From Circinella minor (taxonomy: Eukaryota > Mucoromycota > Mucoromycetes > Mucorales > Lichtheimiaceae): a stretch of 64,000 nucleotides of DNA. Below the pieces are notes generated by a model. It ran no database searches, was not told the origin of the DNA, and saw only the letters and a list, made by a program, of their open reading frames with translations. Location: positions 124,001 to 188,000 of the forward strand of contig JAEPRB010000048.1 in assembly GCA_016758965.1 (NCBI GenBank), read 5' to 3'. This document shows, in pieces, positions 24,077 to 37,208 of this stretch (the stretch's first letter is position 1; each line of letters opens with the position of its first letter). The position numbers and the translations under genes were made by a program.

Positions 24077-26807
24077 ATGGATAGAGGTGAAAGACTTGCA
24101 AAACTTACTCAATTACGAGATAAAAAGGCTGGAAAACGACATCGAGTAATGCTTATATATATATTATAAATATTCATTCCTTTTATACCAAGCTTCTTTA
24201 AACATTGTAGAAGAGTAAAAAACAAATATAGCTAATTCTTTCATTATGAATTATGTACATGTGCGTATATTCTCATGTGCCCTTTTTTTTAATTTAGGCG
24301 GAAGATCACGATGTATATGAAGAAGTAGACGAACATGATTATAAAGCTGTTTACGACGATGCCAATTTCGTTGAAGACGACGACGAAGGAGGTTATATTG
24401 ATGATGGTTTAAACAACGATGACGAAAATCAATATTCGGATGAATATGACGATACAGATTCCAAACTTGCCAGTATGCTATTCTTATTTTCCCACACACA
24501 CACATAATAATAATAATGTATCAATAACAAAATAATAATAATAACTGGGTTATTTACTGGTTTATAGGTAAAAGGAAACGTAAAACAACTGGTTTATCAT
24601 CTAAAGATAAAAAACAACAAGAAGCACAACCACAAACATCACAAAATATTGCTAGTATGTTCTCTAAATCAGCTAAAATGTCTGCTGTCAAGGATCGTAA
24701 AAAAGCGGATGAGGTAAAAAAAACAAATAATTATAGTAACTGTATACAATAATGAGAAATAATAGAGTATTAATATATATTCTATTATAATAATAGAAAA
24801 CGAAAAAGGAAGATGATGATTTTATGGCTGATATTCTTGCAAGTATTGATGAACCTTCTTCTTCAACTGAACGAAAACGACCTACAGCAAGTACATCATC
24901 AGCATCGTCATCACAAAATCATGGATTCTCTCATAGACCACGATCATCATTACGATATGGAACTGGATTAAGCTCTGGATATATGGTTCGTGGTGGTATG
25001 GCACAAAAATCATCATCTGAACAATCACCTATATCATCCATCAAGAAAGAACCTTTAATCGGTAGTAGCAGTAGCATTTTGAAAGGAGTAGAAAGTCTCA
25101 AACAAAAGAATCAAAATCGTGTCTCTTTCTCCGCAGAAGAACATAAGAATGGTGATGGTGATAATGATGTTAATATGGATGAAGAAGTCTCTACAACTAC
25201 TAGCCAACAACAGCAAGAAACAAATCAAGATAATGAAAATGATGAATATTTCGATGACACAATGATGGCAGCCATGGATGATCATGAAATTAAACAAGAA
25301 CAACAACAACAACAAGAAAAGGATATTGAATCACTTAATGTACCAAAAGCAGAACCTACGTCATCATTTACAACTGTTAAAGAAAAGCGTACGGATTTAC
25401 AAACGTGGGAAAGTGCTGCTGCTATGGTATCAGATTCTATTCCAGCAGATGATTCTATAGAAGATGTTGTACGTTCTATGGAACCACCACGTAATATGGA
25501 TGCATTGGAAAAAGATGGAAGTTTACATTTGTGGTGGTATGATGCCTACGAAAGACGTGATAAGGGTTATATATATTTATTTGGCAAGGTATGTTTTATC
25601 ATTCAGAATAAGGGAAAAGGAAAGAAGTGTCTAATTATTGTTTTGTTGCTGTTAATTTTATAGGTTTTGAATAAATCCAATAATCGTTATATCAGTTGCT
25701 GTGTTACCGTTAAAAATATTGAACGAACGCTTTTCCTTCTTCCTCGAAAATATAAACTTGATGCACAAGGAAATCCAACCCAAGAAGAAGTTAATATTCA
25801 AGATGTTCATGCAGAATTCACAGCAATTTCCAATATTAGTAAATTTCTTGCAAAACCTGTATCTAGAAAGTATGCTTTTGAATTACCTGATGTACCTGCA
25901 GAAGCTGATTATCTTAAAGTCCATTATAGCTATGAAGGTAACAACAGAGTTTTTTTTTCATATTATATGAGTGTAAAAGTGGTCGGGAAAACATTTCTTT
26001 TTCTCTCGCTTCGTGATTCTAATTTTTTATTTTATATAACATAGAGCCTCATTTGCCTGAAAACTTGACTGGTAGTACATTTAGTCATATCTTTGGCTCA
26101 AATACAGGTCCTTTAGAACACTTCTTAGTGAAACGAGATATTATGGGTCCTTGTTGGTTAAAAATTGAAAATGCCAAACTTAGTGGTAGCAATGTAAGTA
26201 TTTTGTTGAGAAAATATACTGAACTGCTATTATGTGTGCACGCATAAATATATACTAATGTACCGTGATATAATATTATATAGGAAACATGGTGTAAAGC
26301 TGAAGTAGTTATTGAAGACCCAAAGCTTGTTAATCCATTACGTGATGCAAATGGAAACGCACCTAGTCATATTCCTCCTCTTGTTATCTTGTCATTAAGT
26401 TTACGAACTGTGATGAACCATCAAAAGAATCAAAATGAAATCGTTGCTGCGAGTGGTCTTGTTTGTACTCAAGGTAAAACAAAAACAAAAACATAATATT
26501 TTTATGTCTTTTCTTGCTTTTGGTCATTAGAAAGGTATTGACACCATTTTTTATTTTGTATAAAATTAGTTCAAATTGATGAACCAACACCTATTGAAAA
26601 ACAACCCAAAACTCGGTTTACTATTGTTCGTCAATTGAGTAATACACCTTATCCGGCTGGATTCAATGATACTGTTGCTCGTGAAAGAAAAACTGGATTT
26701 GCTCTTCAAGTTGAACGAACTGAAAATGCTTTGTTGAATTGTTTAATTGGTAAAAATAAGGAAAATGGAGAGGTAGAGAGAGAGAGAGATAGAGAGAGAG
26801 AGAGATA

Positions 26808-26865
<58 letters not shown>

Positions 26866-29800
26866 GTATAATAGATAAAAAAACAGAAGCTGATTTTTCT
26901 TTATATGGTACTATTATCTTTAAATCAGCAAAGATTCATGTTGCTGATCCAGACGTGATCGTTGGCCATAATTTTGCTGGTTTTGATTTGGATGTATTAT
27001 TACATCGTATGAAAAATTTAAATACTCAGCATTGGCATAAATTGGGTCGTTTTAAACGTAAATTGTAATGTATCATATATATCATCCATTTGTTACGTAA
27101 AACTACAACAAACGACAGAATACCTAACCCATAGTTTCCTTTTTTTTATAATATATCTAGTTGGCCTAAACTTCAACAAGGTGCAGGTGGTACAGGTGAA
27201 GCAACTTATCAAGAAAGAATGTTTATGAGTGGTCGACTTGTTTGTGATACTTATCTTGCTGCTAAAGATTTGATTCGAAGTAAATCCTATCGATTGACCA
27301 ATTTGGCAGAATCACAACTTAAGATCGATCGTGAAGACCTTGAATATGACAAGACACATGACTATTTTGAAGATCCCAAGACATTAATGCATCTTATCAA
27401 ACACTGTGCTTTTGATACATTTTTAACTTCAGCACTTATGTTTAAACTTCAAATTCTTCCATTAACAAAACAATTAACAAATTTGGCTGGTAATTTATGG
27501 TAAGTGTATGCAAAAATACAAACGAAGTTACGAAAGAAAAGGTGGATTTGTATATATAAGTATATGCAGTGATTGATTATTTATTTATATTTATATAAAG
27601 GTCAAGATCAATGACAGGCGCTCGCGCAGAACGTAACGAATTCTTGTTACTTCACGAATTCCATCGACAAAAATATATTTGTCCTGATAAACAATTCGCT
27701 AAGACAAGTGCTCCTGAACAGTTGGATCCTGAATTCGATGCAGATGAAGGTAGTAATAAGAATCTTATACACATATAAATATACATTGTTTTAGGGAAGT
27801 ATTAAATATTAAATGTGTGTTTTTTTTAGTTGGTGAACAACTTCAAAAGACAAAAGGCAAGAGTGGTCGTAGGAAACCTGCATATTCTGGTGGTCTTGTT
27901 CTTGAACCAAAGAAAGGGTTTTATGATAAATATGTCTTATTATTGGATTTCAACAGTTTATATCCTTCTATTATGCAAGAATATAATGTGTGCTTTACTA
28001 CTGTGCAACGTCATAACATAACCCCTACAACTGGAGAGGTAAACAAATAATAATAATAATAGATTATTGGGTTGAGTAGGATGATTATGTATATTGTAAA
28101 TATGCTAATATAATTGAATATTCTTTTTAATTATTAATGTTCAGGAGGAAACCGAAGATAAAGTACCTGATGTACCTGATCAATCTATATCTCAAGGTTT
28201 ATTACCACGTCTTATTAAAACACTTGTTGATCGTCGTCGTCAAGTTAAAAAACTTATGAAAGATCCTAAAAACACAGAAACAGAATTCATGCAGGTAAAA
28301 AATACAAGTGTTTATATGTGGAACAAAGGAAAGAAAAACATATGCTATATGTAGCACACTAACAGAAAAGAAAATCCCCCATAATCAATTTTTATTTATT
28401 AGTTCAACATTCGACAACAAGCATTGAAACTTACAGCCAACAGTATGTACGGTTGTCTTGGTTTTTCTAATTCACGTTTCTATGCCAAACCATTGGCCAT
28501 GTTGATTACACATAAAGGTCGTGAAATTCTTCAAAACACCGTGGATTTAGCGGGTACTTTGGATTTAAATGTCATTTATGGTGATACAGATTCCATTATG
28601 GTGTACACAAACGAAAATGATATCCAAAAAGTAAAGGAGATCGGTAACATGATGAAAAAGAAGGTCAATGAACGCTATAATTTGATGGAAATCGATATCG
28701 ATGGTTTTTTTAAACATTTGCTTTTACTGAAAAAGAAAAAGTATGCCGCTTTGTTGGTTGAAGAGAAACCAGATGGAACTCTTTCAGAAACTGTAGAAAC
28801 AAAAGGTCTTGATCTTGTTCGTAGAGATTGGTGTGATCTTTCACATGATGTATCTTCGTAAGTTATTATTATTTGATTTATTATGTTCAAAGTGAGGTAC
28901 TGGATTAAAAGTCTTGACTTATACTAAAAAAATGTATTATTATAGACGAGTATTATCTTTTATCTTATCCGAAAAGGATCGTGAAGAAGTAGTGGATGAA
29001 ATTCATTCATATCTTGAAACTGTTGGAAAAGAAATCCGTGAAGGATCTATACCACTTGAAAAGTTTGTTATTAATAAGGTAAAATGGAAAAAAAATAGAC
29101 TTGTTATATTATCCATAAACCTTCTTTTTCTTTTATTTTTAACATACAGATTTTAGATGAACAATTTATTAACTTTTTTTTTTCTATTATACTATTTAGC
29201 AATTGACCAAGAACCCTCAAGAATATGCTGATGCCAAATCTCAACCTCATGTTCAAGTAGCATTACGCATGAGACAGGCAGGTATTAGTGTAAAATCTGG
29301 AGATACCATTCCTTATGTCATCTGTCAAGTTGATGGTGTTGCCAGCGGTACCAAACAAGGATTTGCAGACCGAGCTTATCATCCAGATGACGTTGTTCGT
29401 AATGAAATGCAGTTAGATATCGACTGGTATTTAAATCAACAAGTCCATCCACCTATCGGACGTTTATGTTCACCCATCGATGGTACCGATATTGCTCGTC
29501 TAGCCGAATGTTTAGGGTTGGATAGTACCAAATTCAATGTGAGCCGAAGTTATATTGAAGAAAATGATGAAGAATTCACTACTTTGGAGTCACAAATTAG
29601 TGATGTGGAACGTTTCAAGGATGCTGAACGACTTGTACTTCAATGTGGTTCTTGTAAACATGAACAACCTTTTGAAGGTATTGCACGTATATTGGATGAT
29701 AATAATACAGTTGTTTCAGGTCTTCAATGTGAAAATTGTCAACGTATGATTGGTGAAACAGTGATTCGTAGTGCATTGATTCGTGCTATGCGTCATTTTA

Positions 29801-30341
29801 TTCGACAATATTATCAAGGCTGGTTGGTATGTGATGATAGCACTTGTGACTCTCGAACTCGATCTATGTCTGTCTTTGGCAGACGTTGTTTAAAAGAAAA
29901 TTGTCACGGTGCAATGAAACGCGAGGTAAAAATAATAATAATCACTTTATCTGTATGTGAGTTGTCAAGATAATAACTATATATTTACTAAATGAATTCA
30001 TTCTATAATATATAGTATACCGATAAACAACTGTATACACAACTCTTATATTTTACAACCATTCTTGACCCATCTAAAGCCAGAAAAAACGCTCAAGATT
30101 CACCATTATCAGGTATTGTTTAAAAACACAAAACTTTACATTTAGTTAGAACATGTTGTTGGAACTAATAACAATATATATATATATATCATTATTATTT
30201 ATTATAGCATCCATTGAATCCATTATTAACAAGCATCATACAACCTTTACAAGACTTAATGCAGTAGCAGATGGTTATTTACGTCGGTCAGGTTACCGTC
30301 ATGTAGATTTGACCAAATTGATGTCACTCGTTAAAATTTAA
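24077..30341 (+). CDS. POL1: DNA polymerase alpha catalytic subunit
   Basis: Eighteen exons give 1500 residues: 24077-24145, 24298-24472, 24568-24713, 24797-25588, 25664-25937, 26045-26193, 26284-26473, 26570-26749, 26929-27064, 27161-27499, 27601-27749, 27830-28038, 28145-28294, 28403-28857, 28946-29078, 29200-29925, 30016-30112 and 30208-30341. This is the polymerase of the primase complex that extends RNA primers at replication origins and Okazaki fragments. The acidic N-terminus carries DDDFMADIL (primosome-type N-terminal motif). Exonuclease-like-fold remnants follow ([18 protein letters not shown]). Motif A is [14 protein letters not shown] near 27947, motif [14 protein letters not shown] near 28424 and motif C YGDTDSIM near 28579. 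Two C-terminal Cys4 modules (CGSC...CENC near 29644-29740; CDDSTC...CLKENC near 29830-29910) are the zinc and B-subunit-binding region. Complete gene, no defects seen. Confidence 0.97.
26771..26863 (+). repeat. GA microsatellite inside a POL1 intron
   Basis: A nearly pure (GA)n tract with interspersed GATA units fills about half of the intron between exons 8 and 9 of POL1. It is non-coding and spliced out in my model. It is likely to be length-variable between strains. Confidence 0.9.
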
Positions 30342-30864
30342 AAATAATACACACACACCCGCATTTATATATACAAGTATAATCATAATAATCATAATAA
30401 AATGCATATACTATTTCATCATTATTGATAATAATAACAATAGCAAAGGGCCTATATCACTAATGACTATTTTGTTTGTGTTTTGCAATCTTTTGTTGGA
30501 TCATTCACCCTACTAGCGCCCCCTTTTTTTATACCTGAATCAGTGACACTGGCCATGTGGAACAATCATATTTAAAATAGATTCTGATACATTAATTTAA
30601 GGGATGGTGAATATTTTGATCAATGTTTTTTTGCTAAATAAAAGTAGCACAGACATCATATCCTCTTATGTGTACAAAATGTTTATGACCTCATGACTTC
30701 TCTTGTAGAGCATGGTAAACGTAAATAAAAATATAAAATGGGACAAAACAACGTAACGAATGAATTCTTTTCCCTTTTTTCTTCTTTTTTTTTTTTTCTT
30801 TCTCAAAATAAATTCGTTTTATTCATACCTACTTGTACATTAAGATTATATCTTATTTTCAAGA
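30342..30864. other. Intergenic between POL1 and a small gene
   Basis: Holds the presumed POL1 3' end (several AATAAA-like motifs) and a T/C-rich tract at about 30770-30812 that leads into the ATG at 30865. No other feature seen. Confidence 0.4.
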
Positions 30865-31437
30865 ATGTCAGAACTTCGAAAGTATATCATTCAATCTTTT
30901 TGTGAAGGTAAGAAGATAACTGAACTATCTTGATTAACAACAGTAACATATGGTATGATATAAAAATAAACGCGTTAATATAATAACATCCTATCGTCAT
31001 TATATAATATATAGATCCATTGGAAACATTGGATGTTCTTGCACAAACATTACGTGAACTAAACATATATATAACACATGATGATAATGAAGAATTGGGA
31101 CGACAAGCAAGGTTAGCTGTTTGGCAAAAAGTATTTGTATCTCATATGAATATTTGGCGATGGGTAATGTTTTTGGCTGATCCAGTATTGCTATATTGGC
31201 AAGGAAATGGAAAAGATGATGAGTGTAAAGATTATTCTTTGATCATGAAAAGAAGAATAAATGGATTTAGGTAGATCTTTAATAAAAGTTTATCTCACCT
31301 ATGTTCGTTTGGTCGATTCACTTTCATCATATATAGATCCGAAGCGTAATTCATCTGCTATTGATAACGGCGTTGATGATGATAGTGATAACCCTCCTTC
31401 TCCTCATCCATGTAATGTTGGAAGTAACCGAAGTTAA
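30865..31437 (+). CDS. Small protein of unknown function
   Basis: Three exons, 30865-30907, 31015-31224 and 31271-31437, give 139 residues. The second intron (46 bases, GTAAAG...TTTAG) is short. It is inferred because the downstream frame GRSLIKVYLTYVRLVDSLS-like runs without a stop to TAA 31435-31437, whereas reading through 31225 hits a stop. The middle (residues 15-75) is helical in character with RQARLAVWQKVFVSHMNIW; the C-terminus is acidic and Ser/Pro-rich. I recognise no family. An ACGCGT lies in intron 1 at 30970-30975. It sits between POL1 and CDC6. Confidence 0.6.
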
Positions 31438-31613
31438 TAATAATCCACGTTAATTTCATCTATTATGTTACCAACAATGATGATGTTGAACTTATAAAAA
31501 ACAAACGAAAATAATGTAGTTTTTTTTTCTTTTATTTTATTATTGGTATATAATAATAAATATTATTGCTATTCATTCTTCTTTTTCTTTTTAATTATTA
31601 CATTATAATATGT

Positions 31614-33749
31614 TTATTTTACTTGAGAAGAAACGATATTTGACATCCAAGAATTTAATACAGATACTTCTTGAATCATTTGAACAATTTCACTATCTTG
31701 TACACTAAGATGAATACGTCGTGATCGATCTTCTTTACTTTTACCAACAGTTAAAATACCAGCAGTTTCAATATTGGATAATAAATCAACAAGTTCTGTT
31801 CCAGATACAGGTGTAATCATACTTGATTTTGTACATAATGTTGTATAACTTTCTCGAAACTATATAGTGAATTATTTTGCTTAATTTATTAGTCTCTTTT
31901 ACACTTTTTTTTCGTTCCATACACAAACAGACGACACAATCATCTATCCTCTTCACACCAAGATAAACTTACCTTGCCAAGTGTAATTTGTTCTTTCTTT
32001 GAATTTCTTGCCATGACCATTAATACACCCATAACAATTTTTTGTTGTAAATTCAATTGTTTTAATTTTTGTACTGCTGGACTACCGAATACAGATTGTA
32101 GTACTTTCATCACATGAGGAATAGACACCTTGACAATTTCTGGATTCTTTAATTGTTGTTGTTGTTGTTGAACTGCATTTTTTTGTTCTCCTAAAACTGG
32201 TTTTTGTTGTTGTTGTAATTGTTGATTTTTACGTTTATAATCGGTTTCAGCTAATTCAATAGCACGTCGACAAACATCCAAAGCAGTACGTAAATCACCC
32301 ATGGAAGCAGCTACTTTACGTGCACATAATTCAACTGCATTAGGTTGCATTAATGGAAGTGGTCTAGTTTCTTTTGAAGCAGAAGTATCTTGTTCTTCTT
32401 CAAGTGAATAAAGTCGATCTTTAATGATAGCACTAATTTCTGGAACTTTGTATGGATTGAAATTTAAAAGCTGTGGTTCACCTATTTGATTTTTTTTTGT
32501 TTGTATATTAATTTAAGGAAGTAAAATTATTATCCATAATAAAAATAACAATAGACTAATATTTACAATTTTTTGTACGTAAACGTGGTAATAAACGATC
32601 CGTTAAATCTAATGCATTAGCAATACCAATAAGTACAAGACGTGAAGCAGGAGAAGAAGCCCATTCAAATATTTTATATAATACATCTTGATCTCTTGTA
32701 ATTAAATGATCAATTTCATCCAAAATAACAACACTAATAATAATTTTATATTCATTAGTTTTTCTTATTTTACATTTCTTCTTTTTTTTTTTAAAGAAAA
32801 AGAAACCAACGTAATTTACTTGAGCACATTTATCTTTCCATTCAAAATTTGTTCTGCTTGTTTAACAATATCCGTTTGTATTGTTTGTTTTGGTGTTTTT
32901 AATTCATTCACTAATTTTGAATAGATACCCTTTGGTTCACGAATACTCATACAGTTGATCATCACTTCTTTCACTTGATGTGTATCCAATTCTTCAACAG
33001 TACTTTGAAAATTACGAATGATTTCTGTTAACATGGCTGTTTTACCCGTTCCTGGTGATCCAGAAACATATAAACAACCAGGTTTATTGGATAAAACATG
33101 GTTAGTCCAAAATTGAATCATACGTTCACGTTCTTGACTACGTCCAATTAAACGTGAAGGAGCTGCTGTACGTCGAAAAATAGTTTTTGCTCGTTGATAA
33201 ATATCTTCTTCTTTATTACTGTTTTGTTCTTTTTTCTTATTGTCAATTTTTTTTTCAATGGCTTTTGTTATTTTTGTTGCTGTTATTGTGGGTGGTGATA
33301 CAATCACTATATTTAATATTTATTATAGATAGAGTGGGTGGGAGCAAAAAAAAAATTATTAAGGAGTAACAAAAAAAAAAAAAAAAGGTGGCCGCAGACA
33401 TATAAAAATCATTTAAAGTAGTTTAATGAATTACCTTTTGTACGTTGTAATTCTTTTGTTATATATCGAACATTTTTTGGTGTAGTAGGAGGACTACCTC
33501 GTAATCTTTTACTAGGTGTTGTTGAAGGTGGAGAAGGAATATTTTCTTTTGAATCACTATCAGATTCACTATCGTCCAATGTAGGCTTTGAACGATACTT
33601 TGTATTACTACTACTGTTATTATTGCTGTTGCTATTGGAAGCTAAATAACAAAATATAAGTATAAGTAATAAAATCAATAATAATTTGGGGATTAAATGA
33701 ATTAATATTTACCAAATAGTTTGCTTTGTGATCTTGTACGTTTAAGCAT
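31614..33749 (-). CDS. CDC6: Cdc6-type replication licensing ATPase
   Basis: This multi-exon minus-strand gene starts at ATG 33749 (MLKRTRSQSKLF) and ends at 31614. Cdc6 binds ORC at origins and loads the MCM helicase in G1 (family knowledge). The Ser/Asp-rich N-terminus contains SPPSTTPSKR and PPTTPKN, minimal CDK-type S/TP sites. Then come SRLIGRSQERERM, Walker A GSPGTGKT near 33045, Walker B VVILDEIDH near 32720, and sensor-1 region LIGIANALDLTDRLLPRLR near 32600-32640. The C-terminal winged-helix region spans about 31614-32110. Sensor and lid residues favour Cdc6 over Orc1, and no BAH domain is present. Poly-Gln stretches (CAA codons) lie near 32155-32230. It is convergent with the small gene ending at 31437. 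Confidence 0.92.
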
Positions 33750-33844
33750 TGTTATTTGGTATATATGTATATATAAATATGTTAGTATTGTTTAAGAAAG
33801 ACAAGAAAAAAAAAGTGGACCTCCAAAAAAAAAAAAAATTGTTA

Positions 33845-33888
33845 TTCGCGTGACAATAATGTATTGTTGTCTTGCGCGTGTAACGCGA
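33845..33888. promoter_or_regulatory. Cluster of three MCB-like ACGCG cores upstream of CDC6
   Basis: CGCGT at 33847-33851, CGCGT at 33875-33879 and ACGCG at 33883-33887 lie about 100-140 bases upstream of the CDC6 start codon. Three G1/S-type cores within 41 bases in otherwise AT-rich DNA is notable. Their use by an MBF-like factor is inferred. Confidence 0.5.
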
Positions 33889-35012
33889 CTTTTTACCTTA
33901 CTTTTTTGATTATTTAAATTTCAGCCCAACAATGATAGGATTTCTTCTTTCCAATATATGTATATATGCTTGTGTGTTATAACAATGGTGTCAGTCAACA
34001 AAATAAAAAAAAGAAAAGTAATAATAATTCTTGTTATTTAATCAAGAAAATCCTATTTTTTTTATTCGGGTTGAATAAATTATACCGTATAAATAAAATG
34101 GTTGAATACTCCCCTTTTGGTCATCTGGCATACCTTGTATAGGAAGTTGCTTTGTAAAAAAGAAAAATCCATATTTTTGAGAAGTTACCAAGATAATTGG
34201 TCTTGTACTCTTTCATTGTGCAATCAAAGATATGGAAAACATAACTTGAAATACAGTGAAAAAAGAAATCGAGTCAAGAATCATAAAAAAAAGCTATTCT
34301 ACTTGTATAAAATATAAATAACAAAAGCGAACAGTTGCGGTAAAATATATTTAATGGTTGCTATTATAAATATTGCTTTTATAATAATATAAACTGATTT
34401 ATAAATTATTTATTAAATAATCAACTAATAATATCTGCCAATGAGCATTTTGGAAAAAAAAAGCTCAAAGGATAAAGAACAATTGCATCTTGTCCCAGAG
34501 AAAAAAGACTATTACCTATTTAGCTATGATATATAGTTGACAAATTTTATCTGCTTAAGTGTTATCACATCAAGAATACATTAATTTATTCAAATGAATA
34601 ATATAATATACTATTATACTATGTCCTACTGTTGCTATGGTAACATCTTGATGTTGGTATGGTCAGCACAAGATGTTGCTTGGTTGACTTACAACGATAT
34701 ATGGAATATGATATAAGTAAATAATGGTACCGAACTACTATAGTAGAGTGGTCGTAATCCTTGCAACTAAAACATACACATATCCAGGAAATAAAAAAGA
34801 AAGCTATTATCAATTTGATGTGATTTTTTATTTACCAAATATGATGTCTGGAAAGCATTATATGAAATCTCATTACTTACCAAGTTGAAGATTTTGCAAC
34901 ACCGATTGCCTGTCTCTACGCGTTTGTGAGCCAACAGAAAAGTAATTTTTTTCCTTTACCACCCAATTTTTTTCTTATAACATCAAAACACAAAACACAA
35001 AACAACAAAACC
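33889..35012. other. Intergenic, no gene supported
   Basis: AT-rich stretch between divergent genes. An open frame at 34102-34317 has no ATG start or family resemblance. An ACGCGT occurs at 34918-34923, 90 bases before the next gene. A T-rich tract at 34943-34980 is probably its leader. Confidence 0.4.
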
Positions 35013-35672
35013 ATGGAACCAAGTGACAACAATCCATATACTGACTATAGTGACGATGAACTTATTCGAATACTCGAAAAACAACGACAAGAACATCAAC
35101 GATTTTTCGAAAATGACTCTGGTGACATTATTGACGACCATGACGACCGTCATCTTGGTGGCATAAAGCGACCTCCTGTACCTGATATGCGTTTCGAACC
35201 TCAATTTATAAAGTCTGTTGCAGCATTACGTGAACAAGGTGCTTCAAATGGTCAAATATTCATTTCTGCAGTTATTGTCAATCAGTTTATTATGCCTTTT
35301 ATCAACGGTTTTTCGTGGAGTTTATTATCTCATGTTTGGCGTTGGTGGCGAGTGCGTGACGCCACAAAGGTACAAAGAGCATCATCTTCAGGTTCATCTT
35401 TTATTCGTGGAATGAAATATGGTATTTCTAAATGGTTTCGGTAAGTTTAGTTATAATTATTATTTATTATGCGAAAAAAAGAATAAAAGAAGAATCAATA
35501 CATAAGATTATAAGGATTATTGTGAAGATCATAAGTTTATATGGCTATATGTAATATGTGACAAAACTAAAAAAATGTGTATGATTGTTTCTAATATAGT
35601 AATGCTTATGAAACATTCGTTCACTTACCTACATTGACACAAGAGCCAACTGGATTTGCAAAACCTATTTAG
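35013..35672 (+). CDS. Atg43/DUF1770-like mitochondrial outer membrane protein (tentative)
   Basis: Two exons, 35013-35440 and 35600-35672, give 166 residues from ATG 35013. The acidic N-terminus (DYSDDELIRILEKQRQE) is followed by KRPPVPDMRFEPQFIKSV. A hydrophobic stretch of about 25 residues (IFISAVIVNQFIMPFINGFSW) precedes the basic HVWRWWRVR. The PDxRFE block followed by a single C-terminal membrane segment resembles the DUF1770 family, which contains the fission yeast mitophagy receptor Atg43. If correct, it would sit in the mitochondrial outer membrane with its acidic half facing the cytosol. The identification comes from recalled motif shape only; an unrelated single-pass protein remains possible. 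Confidence 0.7.
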
Positions 35673-35957
35673 AAGAAAAATATATCCCTCCCCTTTATTT
35701 TGCCTTATTATTATTATTATTATCCATTGTTATTTTGTATATTTTCACTTACCATATTGATCTTGTTTTTTATAAAAAGAAAAAAAAAAAAGTAAAACCA
35801 ATTTACTTTTATATCATTACCATCGTTTCAATTGGATCGGATAAAATTATTTTCCCGACAAACAAGCATATAATAAGTCGATTGATAAATTCTTTTAGTT
35901 ATCTTTATCTTTAGTTACTTTTCTTTTCTTTTCGATTTTTCTTTAATATATAACAAA

Positions 35958-37126
35958 ATGGGTAACGATGGAGGATCTATTCCAAGACGAATTGAATTAG
36001 TAAAAGAAAAACAAAAACAAGTCAAAATCAATCCTGATCTTGAAAGGATCGCTGCTTGGTTTTATTGTGCCTTATCGAAGGTAAAAACAATAACACACAT
36101 ACAACACATTTACAAAAAAAGAAAAGCATCTGTTATTATTAATAATCGAAAACTAATTCCAAACTTATTCTCTAATAAAATTAGCAACCTTTACAAACAC
36201 CTATTGTATCATGTGGTCTTGGTAAATTATATAATCAAGATGCTATTATTGAGTACCTTCTTGACAAGAATGCTTATGGTGATGGTGACAAGATCTGTTC
36301 ACATATTAGTTCACCTAAAGATACCGTTAAACTTACGTTGACACCTAATCCTTCGTTCGATGAAAGCAAATCTATCAAAGATTCAACTACCATGGGTCAT
36401 TTAGATAAAGAAATAAAGAGTCGATTTATTTGTCCAATCTCAATGAAGGAAATGAACGGTAAACATCGTTTTGTCTACCTTGATACCTGTGGTTGTGTTT
36501 TTGCTGAACAATCTTTGAAAGAAGTCAAGTCAAAAGAATGTATATCCGTAAGTTTTTTTAAATCTTGTATTTTTTTAAAAAGTAAATTTCAATTAATGTA
36601 TATCTGGAAACTAATTATCTTTTTTTTTTTTTTAGTGTGGTAAACCTTTTGAACCAGAAAATATGATTGTTATTAATCCTAACAAGGAAGAATTGGATAA
36701 TATGAAAATTGTGATGAAGGAGAAGAAAGCAAAAGCAAAAGCTGAAAAGGTAAATAAACAACAATAATTTAAGAGAGAAAGGTGTATTCGTATGATACGT
36801 ATTACAAATATGGATTTATATTAACTTGATACTATAATTATTAGAAAGCTAAGAAGGCAGCCAAACAAAATGGTGGTGAAGTAATTGAAAAAGAAAAGAA
36901 GAGAAAGCGAGATAGTCCTCCTCAATCTAATTTGGTTACTCCACCTGCCAAGAAATCTAATATTTCTTCATCCGCAGCAGCTGCAGTCATGGGTAAAGTA
37001 GCTCAAGAACTTGCAGAAAAAGAAAAAGGAAAAGAAATGTCTAAAGCAGTGAAAAGTATATATGCTAAGAAGGAGGTCAAGGGCAATTATTTGACTATGG
37101 GTACATTTAATCGTTATGCATCATAA
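35958..37126 (+). CDS. RTF2: Rtf2-type replication termination factor
   Basis: Four exons, 35958-36080, 36185-36547, 36636-36749 and 36845-37126, give 293 residues. The start MGNDGGSIPRR is the family signature. The central part is a modified RING/U-box: CPISMKEMNG near 36437, DTCGCVFAE near 36481 and CGKPFEPENMIVINP at the start of exon 3, with the reduced zinc ligand set typical of Rtf2. The C-terminus is Lys/Glu/Ala-rich with a likely nuclear signal KEKKRKR near 36890. Family members act at stalled forks and replication barriers and are linked to SUMO and the proteasome. Complete; convergent with the P450 gene. Confidence 0.92.
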
Positions 37127-37208
37127 AATCATCATTATAATCATTTTTTATTTCATTTTTCTCCTTGTACATAATCACGTAAATAACATACATAGTCTAT
37201 TTTTTTTT

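Noticed and set aside
26771..26863. GA tract as a CRISPR or satellite array
   Set aside because: It is a simple dinucleotide microsatellite inside an intron, with no spacer structure.
31162..31270. Intron starting at GTAATG 31162 in the small gene after POL1
   Set aside because: No acceptor gives the downstream open frame in phase; the GTAAAG donor at 31225 does.
34102..34317. 71-codon open frame upstream of the Atg43-like gene
   Set aside because: It starts with TTG, has no ATG near the start, no family motif and no splice partner; AT-rich chance opening.
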